Notes: generated from the sequence alone by a model not told the origin. DNA of 64,000 bases from Adiantum capillus-veneris (GCA_014529385.2 CM043967.1:8520501-8584500), one strand, 5' to 3'; shown: positions 24,701 through 38,264, numbered from the stretch's first letter. Numbers and translations: made by a program.

Positions 24701-25141
24701 CGCCAATGTATCATGGCTTGGGAGAAATCCGGAGGTTCTCGCTTCAGCCATTACACCACACACGTTGCCCCAAACTACAAATCTCTCTTCTTCTCGGAAC
24801 GAGATAACCGAACCCATTCCTATATCCTTGAGCCCATCCCGTTGAGTGCAATCCGCACCATTGCCTCCATTCGTCTTAGCTCCCATTCTCTATGCTGCGA
24901 GACAGGACGTTGGGGCACTGGCGAGGAGTGTCATCGACTTTGCACCTTATGCCCTCGTCAAGTTCGAGAGAGTGAGTACCACACACTACTTGAGTGCTCA
25001 GCTTTTGACCACATTAGGTCCTCTTTTCCCCATATATTCAGCCATGATCTCTCCCTACATACCTTCCTCTCCCAACCACGATGTGGACTCTCTATTGCGA
25101 CGCTCATTTCAGCATTTTTGAGCATCGAGAGTCACTTATGA
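21782..25141 (+). pseudogene. LINE ORF2: endonuclease-reverse transcriptase, two in-frame stops
   Basis: One frame of about 1,119 codons is broken only by TAA (23294-23296) and TGA (23660-23662). The N-terminal AP-type endonuclease keeps its hallmarks: WNCNGYPWN, VETWEHD, VFGDMNAHTN and PESDHRML. The RT has QAGFRKHHSTIDHL, CFVDFKKAFD, KQGCPLSPTLFGLLIDELEC and the catalytic YADD at 23939-23950. The C-terminus has a zinc-like CTLCPRQVRESEYHTLLEC. It would nick target DNA and prime reverse transcription there. No RNase H domain was recognised. Confidence 0.88.
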
Positions 25142-25209
25142 ACTCCACTCACACCACGTGACATGTTCATTTGGTCCCATAGGTCATATTTGACCTCCGA
25201 GGACGATAA

Positions 25210-26030
<821 letters not shown>

Positions 26031-26327
26031 TAAAAAAAACAAAGCACTAGCAGTATCTCTAGTGTCTCCGTTTTTTTGTAAAAGAGGGAGAGAGGGGGAG
26101 AGAAAGAGATAGTGATAGCGGGAGGGGAAGAGAGAGGGGGGGGCGATTGGGAGCCCGTCTTTCTTTAAAAAAAAACAATACAGTTCCCCTCTCTCCATGA
26201 GAATTTTGTCTCCCCCTTTTCTCTTTCGCTTGCTCTCTTTATCTCTCTCTCTCTCTCTCTCTCCCATCGCATCTTACCTTTTTCTTTCTCTGCCTCGTGT
26301 CACACTGTTGCTTGAGTCCCTCAAATC

Positions 26328-26463
26328 CCAACGAGAAATGAAATGAAATGCTATATTAATTGTCTTCAAAAGGCCAAAATGACCCATGAGACCAAACTGA
26401 TACAATCTTGGTGGATCTAATACAATGTCTGGGTACAAAATAAAAAGAGAGAGAAGGGGGGGG

Positions 26464-26498
<35 letters not shown>

Positions 26499-27272
26499 GG
26501 GGAGAGGGTCCGCAAGGGAAGGGTTGGGTGGGAGGGCGCGGGGAGATTGTGAGAGGGGGAGAGTGGAGTGTAGTTTTCTCTTTTTTCTTTTTAATAGGGA
26601 GAAAAGGGAGTGCAAAGAGCTAAGGCCAAAAAAAAAAGCCACCATCCAAAGCAAGCAATAGCGAGCTTTTTATTTTACTTTTTTTTTTGGCCTTAGCTCC
26701 TTGCACTCTCTTTTCTCCCTATTAAAAAAAAAAGAGAAACTACACTCCACTCTCCCCCTCTTAACACCCCCCCCCCCCTCTCTCTCTCTCTCCCTTTCCC
26801 TTTAATTGCAAATTCAAGAGTCTAAGTACCACACACTTCTAGAGTGCTCACCTTTTGGTCACATGCAAACTTACTTCCTTCACATTTTCAGCCATGACCT
26901 AGACCTACACACTTTCCTCTCCCAGCCATAGTGTGGGCTCTCCATTGCGACTTTCATCACCACAATTTTGGACCATTAAGAATCACTCACATCAGCCACA
27001 CAAATACTACATCACATGTAACTTTGGTCCCATATGTTATATTTGATGTCTGAGGACGATAATAAAATCTATCTATCTACCTCTCCCTCCCCCGCTGGCC
27101 CCTCCCCCCTCTTCCCCATCCCCCCTTCTCTGTCTCTCTCTCTCTTTCTCTCTCATTTTACTTTGTACCCATGCCTTGTATTAGATCCGCCAAGACTGTA
27201 TCAATTTGGTCTCCTAGGTTATTTTGGCCTTATGAAAATTCTTAATATAGCATTTCATTCCATTTTAGTTAA
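26328..27272. repeat. Large foldback (nested inverted repeat)
   Basis: Inner arms: 26553-26637 and 26679-26760 are near-perfect reverse complements (about 82 bp, 41-base spacer), sharing GAGTGGAGTGTAGTTT and AGCTAAGGCC plus an A run. Outer arms: 26328-26442 and 27158-27272 are diverged reverse complements, sharing TTGTATTAGATCC, TTTGGTCTC, TTTTGGCCTT and TTAATATAGCATTTCATT. The right half is longer because it holds a LINE 3' fragment. Confidence 0.8.
26808..27085 (+). mobile_element. 5'-truncated LINE 3' end
   Basis: Homologous to 24952-25225: AGTACCACACACTxCT, TTCAGCCATGA, CTTTCCTCTCCCA, TGGACTCTC-like, GGTCCCATA, and the final GAGGACGATAATA followed by TATC repeats. It covers the last ~60 codons of ORF2, degraded, and the 3' UTR. 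It ends at the same nucleotide as the long copy, as expected for target-primed reverse transcription from a fixed 3' end. Confidence 0.8.
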
Positions 27273-27420
27273 TATAACAATTCATTCCATTTTGTTTCAT
27301 TTCTCTCTAGGGCTGGAGGGACTTGAGGGGTGGTGTGGTGGGAGCAAAGAGATAGAAAGGGAATAGGGGGTGGGGAGAGGGGTGGCAAGTGGGGAGAGAG
27401 AGAGAGAGAGAGCAGGATAG

Positions 27421-28294
<874 letters not shown>

Positions 28295-28310
28295 CCCTGC
28301 TCTGATACCA
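28295..28310 (-). other. Primer-binding site of CopA
   Basis: The minus strand reads TGGTATCAGAGCAGGG, matching the initiator Met-tRNA primer site exactly over the first 12 bases. It is two bases from the LTR end. Confidence 0.9.
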
Positions 28311-28312
28311 GT

Positions 28313-28500
28313 TGAAGGTGCCACGGGAGGCGTGTGCAAGTGCAAGTGCGAGATCAAAGAGAGAGAGAGAGGCCTGCTTTGGGTGGAGTGCACAACAACA
28401 TTATCCTATTGTTGCAGCTCCTTATTCTATTGTATTAAAGAATAAGTGTATAATGGTTAAGTTAGTAGATGGGTTAGTAGTAAGTGGGATGTTCGGCCGA
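28313..28500 (-). mobile_element. CopA 5' LTR, truncated
   Basis: Starts TGAAGGTGCCACGGGAGGCG and follows the 15317 LTR to AAGTGGGATGTTCG. It then runs into GyA protease sequence (GCCGATGGTGCT). The last 20 or so bases (ending CCCAACA) are missing, so an end deletion followed insertion. The GA tract is only about 6 repeats. Confidence 0.75.
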
Positions 28501-29206
28501 TGGTGCTTTCAAGGGGCAAGAAGCTTGAGTCACTCCCTTAATTGGGAAATTGAGGCTCCATGTCCAAATCTATGTGGACAAAGAGGATCTGTGTATCTCT
28601 CCTCTCAAGCACGAGGATGTAATCCCAGGGGCACCATGGTTTGACCGCATGGCTGCCAATGTTAAATTCCCTGAAAGAAAAATCTACTTTAGGTTCAGGG
28701 AAAAAGATATGTACATAGATGCTAAGGAAATGGGTAACACCATACCCATTGTACATATGCAAGCGGGTACAATAAAGAGCTGTATTTCGATTCTCAAACT
28801 GAACCTAATGCTTTAGAAAAAGAAAATATAAACAATCACAAGGAATTAGAGTTATCCAATTTTCTCAAGGGGTTTCGAGATGTTTTTATTGACGATATCC
28901 CTTGTGAACTACCTCCTAAAGGAGGCAATGATGACCATGCAATTGAACTTCTTCTAGGAAGTTCACCACCTAATAAACCTCCTCATAGAGTTTCTCAAGA
29001 TCAACAAGAGGAGATTATGCAGCAAGTGCATGAGTTAGTTGAAAAGGGCATGATTAGGCCTAGCTCATCTCCATTTTGCTCATGTGTGTTATTAGTGCAA
29101 AAGAAAGACAACACATACTGTATGTTGTCGACTATAGAGCACTAAATAGGATCACTATCAAGAATAGGTTTCCCGTTCCACAGATAGAAGACCTATTTGA
29201 TAAGCT
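28501..29206 (+). pseudogene. GyA protease 3' part and RT start
   Basis: Continues the protease split at 15316: GAFKGQEA, a stop, then SPLKHEDVIPGAPWFDRMAA. From about 28860 the RT N-terminus reads [59 protein letters not shown] and, after one shift, [16 protein letters not shown]. It stops at the GyB insertion; the RT resumes at 47975 without loss of a base. Confidence 0.8.
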
Positions 29207-29211
29207 ACGAG
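29207..29211. repeat. Target-site duplication of GyB, left copy (ACGAG)
   Basis: ACGAG precedes the LTR start TGTTGGGG here and follows the LTR end CTCAACA at 47970-47974. Removing GyB and one copy restores the GyA RT frame. Confidence 0.95.
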
Positions 29212-30162
29212 TGTTGGGGCGGTTACACCGCTAGCAGATGCTGTAATAGCAAGAACTCAACCAACAAACAAGAATGTCAGACGAGGACGGAGCTTGACCC
29301 GCAGGGGCATGGAAACAAATAGGTGGGTGTCAAATCACCTACTCGACCTTCTAATGATAATCAATACCAAGGAAATCAAACCTAAGTTCTCAATTACGCA
29401 AATGACTGAAATACGTACTACGAACAAATGCTATCCGAAACATGATCTAAAGCCATCGAATCAGCCTCAAATTCAAAGGGGGTTCTCTACACTAGGTAAG
29501 GACAATACCCTATGAATCTACAATACAACCTCAACCTACGACCACTCCGGGCGGTAAACGCGTATGAAGACATGCCAAAAAATACAGGTGACCGTATCCC
29601 GACTTTGATGGTACTAATGTGTATCTCTACTCACTGTGATTCTATAGATATATGGCACGCTCAATTCCGACACACAGGTAGGGAGAAAACTCACATGGAA
29701 GCTCGTGGGATCTCACCTCGCGTAGAAGCCGAATGCGCGCACACTTGGTATCAGTGCATAGCTCTCACCGTTGCTAACACAATGGCAGTGTTGCTTCTCC
29801 AATGGTGGCTCCGTAGCTCGCGTAGCAAGAGGATAAGACTCTCTCTCTCTCTCTCACTCTCTCTCAGACATAGTCACGACGCTCAAAAACTCAACTTTTG
29901 ATTAATGATAAGTCTCCCTTAGGTTTACAAAAATTGGCTCTTATACCTCAGCCTTGGAGGTGTGAAAACATCTCTAATCTAATTACATAAGCAGGTGAAA
30001 CTACTTGGGGAATACAAACTGGAAACTCAATTGAGTCCCGCTAATTACAATGAATAGGCTCCGTGAAAAAAATGAAATGTCGGAAAGACATTTATTACAT
30101 TAAGTGTTTACAACAATATGAGTGTGAGAAAAAAATGTATAGGTGTGGTCCTCCGCTCAACA
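29212..30162 (-). mobile_element. GyB 3' LTR, 951 bp
   Basis: Begins TGTTGGGGCGGTTACACCGC and ends CCGCTCAACA on the plus strand. It is almost the same as 47037-47969; the largest difference is the extra CT repeats near 29840-29870. Frames inside it occur in both LTRs and are not convincing genes. Confidence 0.95.
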
Positions 30163-30177
30163 CTCCCCCCCTCCGCG
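30163..30177 (-). promoter_or_regulatory. Polypurine tract of GyB
   Basis: The minus strand reads GGAGGGGGGGAG just before the 3' LTR. This is the usual primer for plus-strand synthesis. Confidence 0.8.
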
Positions 30178-30276
30178 TTCATGTTGTCCTTGACATGACA
30201 TCCTTGCTTTGTCTTTAGTGGAGTCCCGTCAATTTCAGCATCTGAAGAACTGACTCGTATCTCAGGTTTCCAATGG

Positions 30277-33200
30277 TCAATATAGGGCCGAATATCTTAC
30301 TTTCATGAGTAAAGAAACCAGCATGTGGAAACTAGGCATAAACATGATTCTCTGATAAAAGAGGTGTAATACTTTTGGAGATGGCTGCAAGGCTAAATCA
30401 TACATCATATCTGTGACTGTGTTGGCTGTTGACAACAATGTTGAGCTGGTAGCTTTATCCGGCGCGAACATTTCGATGCAAGCCAATAAGGTTCTGCAAA
30501 TCTTTTTGAGCATTTGACACGAAAGGTCAGGAGAGCCAGTAAAGAGCTTAATGGTGCCCGTTAGGGTTTTCACCATGTAGGCCTTACTTATTCTCTCTCC
30601 CACCTTCGGTCCTGGCATCCTGGCATCCAATTCGGCTTCTTTGCTATGATTCTGTCATGTTCTTGCGACTCGTGGCACTGGACATAATGTTGCATCTTCT
30701 CTAACTTCCTTGGGTGCCTCCACCAAATAGAGTAGGTAGGTGGGGTACTTTGTCAACCACCCTTTCCTCCATCTTGGATGGGAGTCTACTATCTTCTTTG
30801 ATTCCTCCTCTTTTGTGATGTCGCCTTCGTATATCGCGACATACTACTCTTCTTCTATCCTTTTCTTTGTTTTCAGCACTTCAAACTTTAGTAGAGGAAG
30901 GGGCAATGTAGGTTGCATCCACTGTTCCTGCAGCACCTTAGTATCCAACCCTTGAAGTCCAATGGAGAACAAGAGTCTTCTTTCCCACTCCATGGCCGCC
31001 TTTGCACTCTCCTCTGTTGCCTCCTCTATCTGCTCGTGCAATCTTTTTTCCTCCTCCTCGGTAAGTCTTGATGTTGTGGCCTCTTCTTGTGCTGGGGCTG
31101 GATCTTCACTAGTTGTGGCTTCCCCAGTCTCTGGAAGCTCCACGGCTGCCCTGCCCGTTTCTTCTTGTTGATCCTCTGTATCTTTTATCACTTTGTCTTG
31201 CAGATCCTGGAGCTGCTTTTGGAGGGCCTCATTCTCCGCTCTCAGTGCTTGGGTCTCTGGTGTAAGTCGTTCTTCTGCAGCCAATGAGCCCTCCGCAATG
31301 TGCAATCTCTGCACTTGCTCTAGCTGCATTCTCTTTGCAAACTCCGGATTTGATCTTCCAGACCGGGTACTATTGCTCCTTCTAGCTCTACTCCTACTCT
31401 GCTAGCTCTTGGTGTGGATCTAAGCCTTAGGATTGTTCTCTCTTGCAGCTCCATCCTTTCTCGTAGCTCAATGAGCTCGTCCTTTGTAGCTTCCAATTCA
31501 TCATTAATTGTTTCTTTGGCTTCTTGTGCACTGGCCACCTCTTTTGAAGCATCAGCAAGTTGGAGGATTAGTCCATCTCTTTCATTTTCTTCTTCCAAGA
31601 GAGATGCCTTGAGGTACTCTGATTCTTTTAGTGCACTCTCATATTTTGTATCCAGCTCATCTTCTCTCTTTTCCACTTCTTCTTTGTTGTCCCTCATTGT
31701 CTTTGATCGGGCTTTGATCTGTTGCAATAGATGATGCACTTTCTGGATATCTCTTTCATCCTCATCTTCAAGCTCATCCTCCTCTTCAAGATCATCCTTC
31801 GCCTTCTCAGGTACCAGCCTCCGCTCTCTGTCGAATCGATTCTTGGTCCTCCTCTCCGTTCCTCTTTGTTCTTCCTGTGTTAAGGCAATGCCATACACAA
31901 CTTTGAGGGCCTCTTCTTGAGTATATCCTGTGTCTATTAGAGCATCATACTGCTCTTTCTTCTCTTGAATTGGATCCATTGCCTTCTCCTCTTGCTGTAT
32001 TTCGGGCTTTTCTAGCACATCCACCTCAACTTCAGTAGTCGTTTCCTCCACTATCTTTTCCTCTCCTTCAGGACTAGACTCTTCTACCTTGCCCTTGCCC
32101 TTGTCACCTCCTTTTAATTCAGCTTTAAGGTGCCGAACTTCTGCTTCGGTGTATGGCTCTACTGGTTGCTGCTCCAATATAGCTTCTAATTCTTCATAAG
32201 CCTTGATATATTGATTGTACTGATCATTATTTGGTCTTGTTGAGCTGGCTCCGAATTAAGTTGGGTCTGGTACCCACTTTTCCTCAAAATCTCCTTTTAA
32301 GGCTCGCTCGGCTCTAAACTGTTCAATTAGCCTCTCCATTCTAGCGGCTTTCTGGCTCTTAGTTTGCTTGGGAGCGGGTTTCTTCTTGGTCTTCTTCTTG
32401 AGGGGCTCGTCTTCTTCTTCTTCTGGCTCGGAAACAATCTCTAGCTTTTGACTTGCCCTTGTTGACACTCTCTTGGTGACCTTTGGCTGGTCTTCATCTT
32501 CATCTATCTCTTTTAGCCATTGGTTTTGCGAGGGAGCCTTTGGCCACTGGTCCCTTGCTCCGATAGCTTCATAAGCTATCTTAGTCAACACTTCGGCTCC
32601 CCCAATGTACTTTGGCTTCTCGTTTTGCAAAGAAATTACTTGCTCATGAATGTGCTGAGCATAATTGACTTCCTTCGGGATGTTGCTCTTTATTGCCCAA
32701 GTGATGGTTGTGGCAATGGCATGTGGTGGTGTGGTATACTTCTGTGGTCTTTTGCTGCATATGTGTAAAAATTGGTTGTAGAGCCGGCAAAGCTTTGCCG
32801 CTTTCGGATCTACCAGGTCTTCATAGGTGGGATTTTGCTTCTTTGGCCCATACACTTATATGGCTTCTCTTCTTTCTCTGACTAAGCATCCTTTGTTGTG
32901 CAGCTTCAGAGCATCTGCAATGAGCTGAGGAGTGATAACCACTTCAACCTTTTCCCAGTCCCAGCCTGTGAGTGTAGCCATTCTGTCTTTCCGTATGGTG
33001 GTTACCAACTCATACACTCTTTGAGCATCTACTCCTGATGGTCTGGTAGTAAAAAATCTATGGAGATCTGCCCTTTCCAGGTATCTGCTCATCTCCTCTG
33101 TTTTGCTGTAGTCCACCAGTTCTTGGGAATCATTGGGATATCCACTGTTTGTCCCCTTGGGTCTCTGAAAGTACCTTGGTATATCTTTATCCCCTGTTCT

Positions 33201-33334
33201 TCTAACACTGCTTCTTCTATCCAAGTCTTTGTGGGCTTGAGAGTCTCTGGGGGAATAGAAAATGGCTCGGCTTCTGCTATTGCTTCCCTGAGTGTCGGTC
33301 TCTTTCTCTTTGCTGACGACTTCCCCGAATCCAT
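30277..33334 (-). pseudogene. GyB accessory frame: ~1,000-codon coiled-coil protein downstream of pol
   Basis: ATG at 33334 opens MDSGKSSAKRKRPTLREAIA. Coding runs through three frames with two shifts (near 33110 and 31325) and in-frame stops at 32856 (TAA), 32256 (TAA), 30844 (TAG) and 30655 (TGA). The N-terminal third looks globular (MATLTGWDWEKVEVVITPQL, YEDLVDPKAAKLCRLYNQFL, TTITWAIKSNIPKEVNYAQH). The middle is a very charged coiled coil (RSKTMRDNKEEVEKREDELD; ALRAENEALQKQLQDLQDKV). The end reads VKTLTGTIKLFTGSPDLSCQ. No signal peptide or membrane segment was seen, so an env-like role is not supported. I do not recognise the family. It is in sense orientation with pol. Confidence 0.6.
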
Positions 33335-33492
33335 GGATCCTGTAACTCCAATTTCAAAAGTTAGCGTCTTTTTCAGTACTGAAAGCCGAAATTAAGCTTT
33401 TAACTATCCAAATGACTTAAAAATTGAAACATAAGCTATTCAGGGCGATGCATGTGAAAAAATATGAAATTTGGGTGCAGAATCATGCTGGA

Positions 33493-34500
33493 GATATCAT
33501 ACGCGTATGATGTCTTTTGTGTCAAAATGGCTTGGTATTGGTTGTGCTTGTAGCTGATAGTGCATACATCCATTCTATATACTTGGATTTGAATTTGGGT
33601 CCCATTTGGTCAAGTTATGATCATTTTAGTCCTGGTCAAGCTCTTTGCAAGATATTGAGGGGTAATTGGATTTTGTGATCCAAATTGGATGAAACTTAGT
33701 GGTTTGCTCTCAATTGGCATGTAGATCACTTCTGTGTGGTGGTTGCAACTCTGAAATGCAAAATTCAAGTAGGGAGACATCATACGCATATGATGTCTTT
33801 TTGGGTAAAATTGAACCATTTTGCATTGTAAGCTTGGATTTGGCTTTATATAGGCTTAGACAATGATTTTATGAAATTTGGGTATAGTTTGGACTAAAAT
33901 TGGCTCTGGAGACATCATACGCGTATTATGTCTTTTGTGTCATTTTTGCATAAGATCGGTTTTGTGGGCTCCTCATATGATAATAAAGGACTGTGTGTAC
34001 CCAAATCTTGACTTGAAGTTGAGTATGATGTATTTTGACAAGATTAGGCTCTAAATAGAGGATTTTCTGCTAATTGGGATAATGGAGTGATCCCCCTAAC
34101 CAAATGGTACCAAACTTCATGTGTGGCATGTATTTGATATATATAATGGATATATGATGAGAAATGATCAATTTTGGCTCCGCATGTGCAAAGTGACATC
34201 ATACGCGTATGATGTCTTTTTGGCCAAAATGGTACCTTTTGGTTCCAGATAGCTTGTGCATGTGTTGAACAACATTCCTACAAAGTTTCATTGAGTTTGA
34301 AGCTATTTTGACAAATTTAGGGCCATAAGTCGGTTTTATGCCCTACTTTGCGTCTTTTTTGTTTCCAAGTGGTTTTTCAACTCCAAATCTCATGATACTT
34401 TGTACATTGGATGTTGTTAGCATATAGAAAGAGGCTATGCATTCATGTGTTCAAGATGATGTGAAAGTCATGTTGTGAGACATCATACGCGTATGATGTC
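33493..34500. repeat. Palindrome array 1 of GyB (five 22 bp sites)
   Basis: Core CATCATACGCGTATGATG, preceded by GA and followed by TC. Sites: 33493-33514 (one mismatch), 33776-33797 (one), 33911-33932 (one), 34195-34216 (perfect), 34479-34500 (perfect). Start-to-start steps are 283, 135, 284 and 284. Most are followed by a T run. The sites sit in the non-coding spacer just upstream, in element orientation, of the accessory frame. Confidence 0.95.
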
Positions 34501-36125
34501 TATTCTTGATAAAAAGTGTTTTTTGTGCAAAGCATGGTTTGTGCTAGTGCCCTAAGCCCTCCTAACTAGTTTTCAACATTAAAAATCATCAGTTTAGTTA
34601 AAAGCCCCCTTTGTAGGCATTTCAGTCTCCGAAGTCGTCTTTTGGTGTTGGAATTGATTTTCCTCAATCTTTCTCCTCGAGAGTTGCATCCCGAGCTCAT
34701 TTGAGGTGTTGGGAAGTCGTCTATGTGGTTGGACTCGACTTTGGTTCCTTCTTTTCCACCTTTGGCCATTTGGTTGCCCGAAAGCATCTTTTTCCCCCAT
34801 TGGTAAGTGAAACGGCTTTCATTTGGGTTTTGCTTGTACACATGTGTCATTGATGACTATTTGAAGCTGCTTGTGAAGTTTCATAGCAATTGGTCGTCAA
34901 TTTTGGTCGTTATGCCAAAATGACGCTTTGTGTGTCTACCGTCGAATCGGTTGTTTTGACCCACTTTTGGTGGTCCAAACCTGGAGATACTCCATAGTTG
35001 CATTGTCCTCGATGTTGTCAAGCTTCTTGTGAATTTTTGTGTCGTTTCGATAACTTTTTCCTGTTTGCCGCTTACAGGCTCTATTGACCCAGGGTTTTTT
35101 CAGTTGGTCTTTCTTGTACTTTGAGAATTAGGAACTCATCTTCTACACTAGGGTAAGCCACCTATTGGTTCTTGCATGGTTTGGTTAGGCGGTTGTGCCT
35201 CTACCTAGCGTTCTACCCATTTCCCGTCTGCTCTTGTTTCTTTGTTTTGGTTAGTTTTTGCGACAAAAGTTAGTGGTAAGCATCAAAAGCTTATGGAAAC
35301 GAGTCTACCTCTCATATCTGGAGTCCTTTGAGCTCTCGTAGCAGTCGTAGAAGGCTGTAGAAGGTTGGATGCTCCTGTGTGCTCTTTGCTCTCTCCAAGT
35401 GGGTAATAGTGCAAATGAGCTTATAAGTGAAGTCAAAAATACTTAACTCTGGACTTCCCGGCTCACTTGTTACCAAATTTGACATGTGCTTCTATCTCAT
35501 CGTGAAATGCACTTTAGGATTTGAAATTTCTCAATTTGGACTCCTTTTGACCTGTTTTCGAGAAATCTGTCCACTTTGTCAAAATTCTGCCATTTCGGGC
35601 TTTCCGAAACTTTTCCCAAATTGTGCCCAATTTTTACCATAGGTTGTCCTTGTCATTAGAATCATCACCATCTATTCTTTTCTTTTTTCTGATCTCGTTT
35701 CACAGGTTTTTTATTTTTCTTTTACTTTTATTAAGAAATTCCAAAAAATAAAGAAAAATTGCAAATTGAAACCAAAAAATTCCAAAAATACACAATAATT
35801 AGCTGGTAACCCCATGTATATGTATATACACTTATTTGTGGTTTCTCGGCTTGGATTACCACTTTTTTCCACTTTTTGGCTCCAAAAACACACATATTTA
35901 GTCGTATTTACAAACTTAGAGACTCAAATTCATCATTTGATCTCTTATTATTGCAAAACAAAGTATATAAGGGAATAAATATTATCAATATCCGCAATCA
36001 AACATAAAAAATTTGAAATCATGTAAGACACTGTCCTCTTAATATCATTTTCTTTGTCCTTATTGCTTGTATTTCCTGTATACCTGTATACCTCCCCCCC
36101 TCCTACTCTGAGTCCTCCTGGATGA
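34501..36125 (-). other. GyB spacer between post-integrase frame and palindrome array
   Basis: T-rich on the plus strand. No coding frame over 100 codons was recognised. A poly(T)/AT-rich stretch lies near 35670-35780. It could be untranslated sequence, an intron or a promoter region for the accessory frame; nothing in the sequence decides. Confidence 0.4.
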
Positions 36126-38264
36126 CTATGAAGTGTCTGAGGGTGAAGCATTGTAGTTGTTGTGGTCATGCCTGGTGAATTCAATTGTAGAGCGATGAAA
36201 TAGAAATATTTGCAATAATGCCGCTCTTTGTTTGATTGTCAGGTTTTTGGGCAATATTTGGGTTGTCTGTAGCACTTGTGTTGTAGAATCAGTACCTGGG
36301 TTCTTGTTTACATTTGTGTCCTTTTTTATAATCCAAATCTGCTTCCCATTTGCCTGTGCTTGCCACAAACTCTTTGCTACCCAAATCTGCTTGACTTTAG
36401 GTTGTGATGTCTCTGTCCTTGAATAATGAGGATTCTCTGTTAATTGTACTAAAGGGAGTTCCTGTTTACAAATCTTTGGAATCCAGATTTCCTTGCTATG
36501 GATTTGTGATGTGATCAACTTCTTTGGAATCCAGATCAGTTTCACTGAATTTGACTGTCTGAAATCACTCTGTTGTCTGGTGTTGAAGACTTTGTTTTCC
36601 ACCTTTGTTCTCTCTGGCACAACCTTCTTTGGCCTCCATACCAACTTTGAGTCTGTCTTTATCCAAGGTTGAGTTGTGCGTGTATTTTCTGTCGTCTCTA
36701 CCCATGCCTGAGATTTCTTCTTTGAGGAGCATTCCGGTTGTGTAGAAGTGGCTTTTGTTTGCCATCGCTCCTTCTTCACCTCTTTAGGTCGTTTACCCTT
36801 GTCATTGGATTCTTCGGCAAGCACTTGTACGGTTGCTTTGGAGAACGGAATTGATTGACTTTCCTTCTCATATTTGATGTTAACTGAATTTGAGCTCCAA
36901 TTAATCATCGCATTATACTGCTTTTGCCATGGTTGTCCTAGTAACAACGAATGCTACGTAGCTTTGTCTTCAACCACATAAAACATATGTGGATACACAT
37001 ATTGTTTTATCTGTACGTGCAATACTATGCATCCGATTGTTTTAATTGAGTGTTTTGAATAACTCTTCAACTCCTGTTTGGAAGTTTGCATCTTAGTGTC
37101 ATGTTTCAATTGTTTGTACAAACTGACTGAATGTACATTAGCTCGTGCTCCTGAATCCAATAGTGCTCTGGCGTTAATCTGGTTCGGACCCACTTTGACC
37201 TCGATGATGGGCTCTACTTTGTCTTCACCCATTTCTGATACACTGACTGCGTTTATTCGTAAGGCTCCTTCATTGCGTTGCCGCTGACGCACTAGTCTTC
37301 TTTTCTCCATTCTTTCTTTTGCTTTCGCATGCGCTTCCTCAACAATCTTTTTCTTTTTCTGAAGTCGCAGTTTATCTTGATGTATTTTGAGAAGCATGTC
37401 CTGAGTTAGTGACAAATGATACTTCTTCAATCTGCATCCACGAATCCATTTTGACATTTCTTCTCCATCTAATGTAGCAAGCTTGACGGCCCCGCTTGGT
37501 GATAGATCTTTAATCACAAGAGGTCCCATCCCTCGCTTTTTAAGCTTTTTTGCATGTTGTTTTAGAGTGTATACTAGGACAAAGTCCCCAATCTTAAACT
37601 CTTTAGTTCGCACATGCTTATCAAAGAACTCTTTTTGTCGCCTTTTCTGAGCGTAGATTGAAGCCACGGATTTTAAGCGAAGCTCATCTAGATTTTCAAT
37701 GTTGTTTATTCTATCTGAAAGCTCATGTCCTGTCCACTCTAATTCCTTAGCTACTCTCAGTGTTGGAATTAAAAATTCTATTGGTAAAATAGCATTCAAA
37801 ACAAAAACCATGTTGTACGGGGTCGTTCCTATCGATGTTTTATATGCTACCCTATACGCCCATAGTGTCGAATGCAATTTCTGGTCCCAATCAGTTCTCG
37901 ACTCTGATACAATCTTTGTAAGGACCGTGCATATGGTTTTGTTCGTCGCTTCAGCTTGTCCATTGGCTTGTGGATGATATGGAGCTGATTTGCGATGTAG
38001 TACCATGAATTTGTCTAGAAGGATCTCTATCACTTCATTTATGAAGTGTGTGCCTTGATCACTCACAATTTCTATTGGTAATCCATATCGTACAAAGACA
38101 TATTCATATAGAAATTGTGCCGTGGTTCTGGCATCTACCTTTTGAGTTGCTTTTGCCTCAACCCACTTTGTTAGATAGTCCGTCGCCACAATGATGTATT
38201 GTGCATGAGTCCTATATAGCAGGAGGTGAGATAGGTCCAACATAATCAATCCCCAATTTTGCAA
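36126..38264 (-). pseudogene. GyB integrase with second retropepsin-like domain and IW(I/V)PK-repeat tail
   Basis: One frame of about 712 codons has a single TAG (36954-36956). The integrase core shows IIVATDYLTKWVEA (D), VSDQGTHFINE (D) and HPQANGQAEATNK (E). Its C-terminal part has FKIGDFVLVYTLKQHAKKL and GMGPLVIKDLSPSGAVKLA (GPY-like). Then, unexpectedly, comes a protease-like region: NARALLDSGARANVHS (about 37157), then KQYVYPHMFYVVEDKAT and, past the stop, LLLGQPWQKQY. The tail (to 36126) repeats KLVWRPKK, KLIWIPKK, KEIWIPKI, KQIWVAKS and KQIWIIKK. The canonical protease is separate, at 41421-41966. GyC has the same arrangement. Confidence 0.75.

Noticed and set aside
29294-29901. Two frames repeated at 47119-47708
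   Set aside because: They lie inside the paired LTRs of GyB and are similar only because the LTRs are. No domain, no start context, and LTRs rarely code.
30962-31734. Serine/cysteine-rich plus-strand frames
   Set aside because: Shadows of the acidic coiled-coil frame on the minus strand (E/K codons read backwards give S/F/L).
30277-33334. Env-like gene
   Set aside because: No signal peptide, membrane segment or glycosylation-rich ectodomain was seen; only coiled coil and charged sequence.
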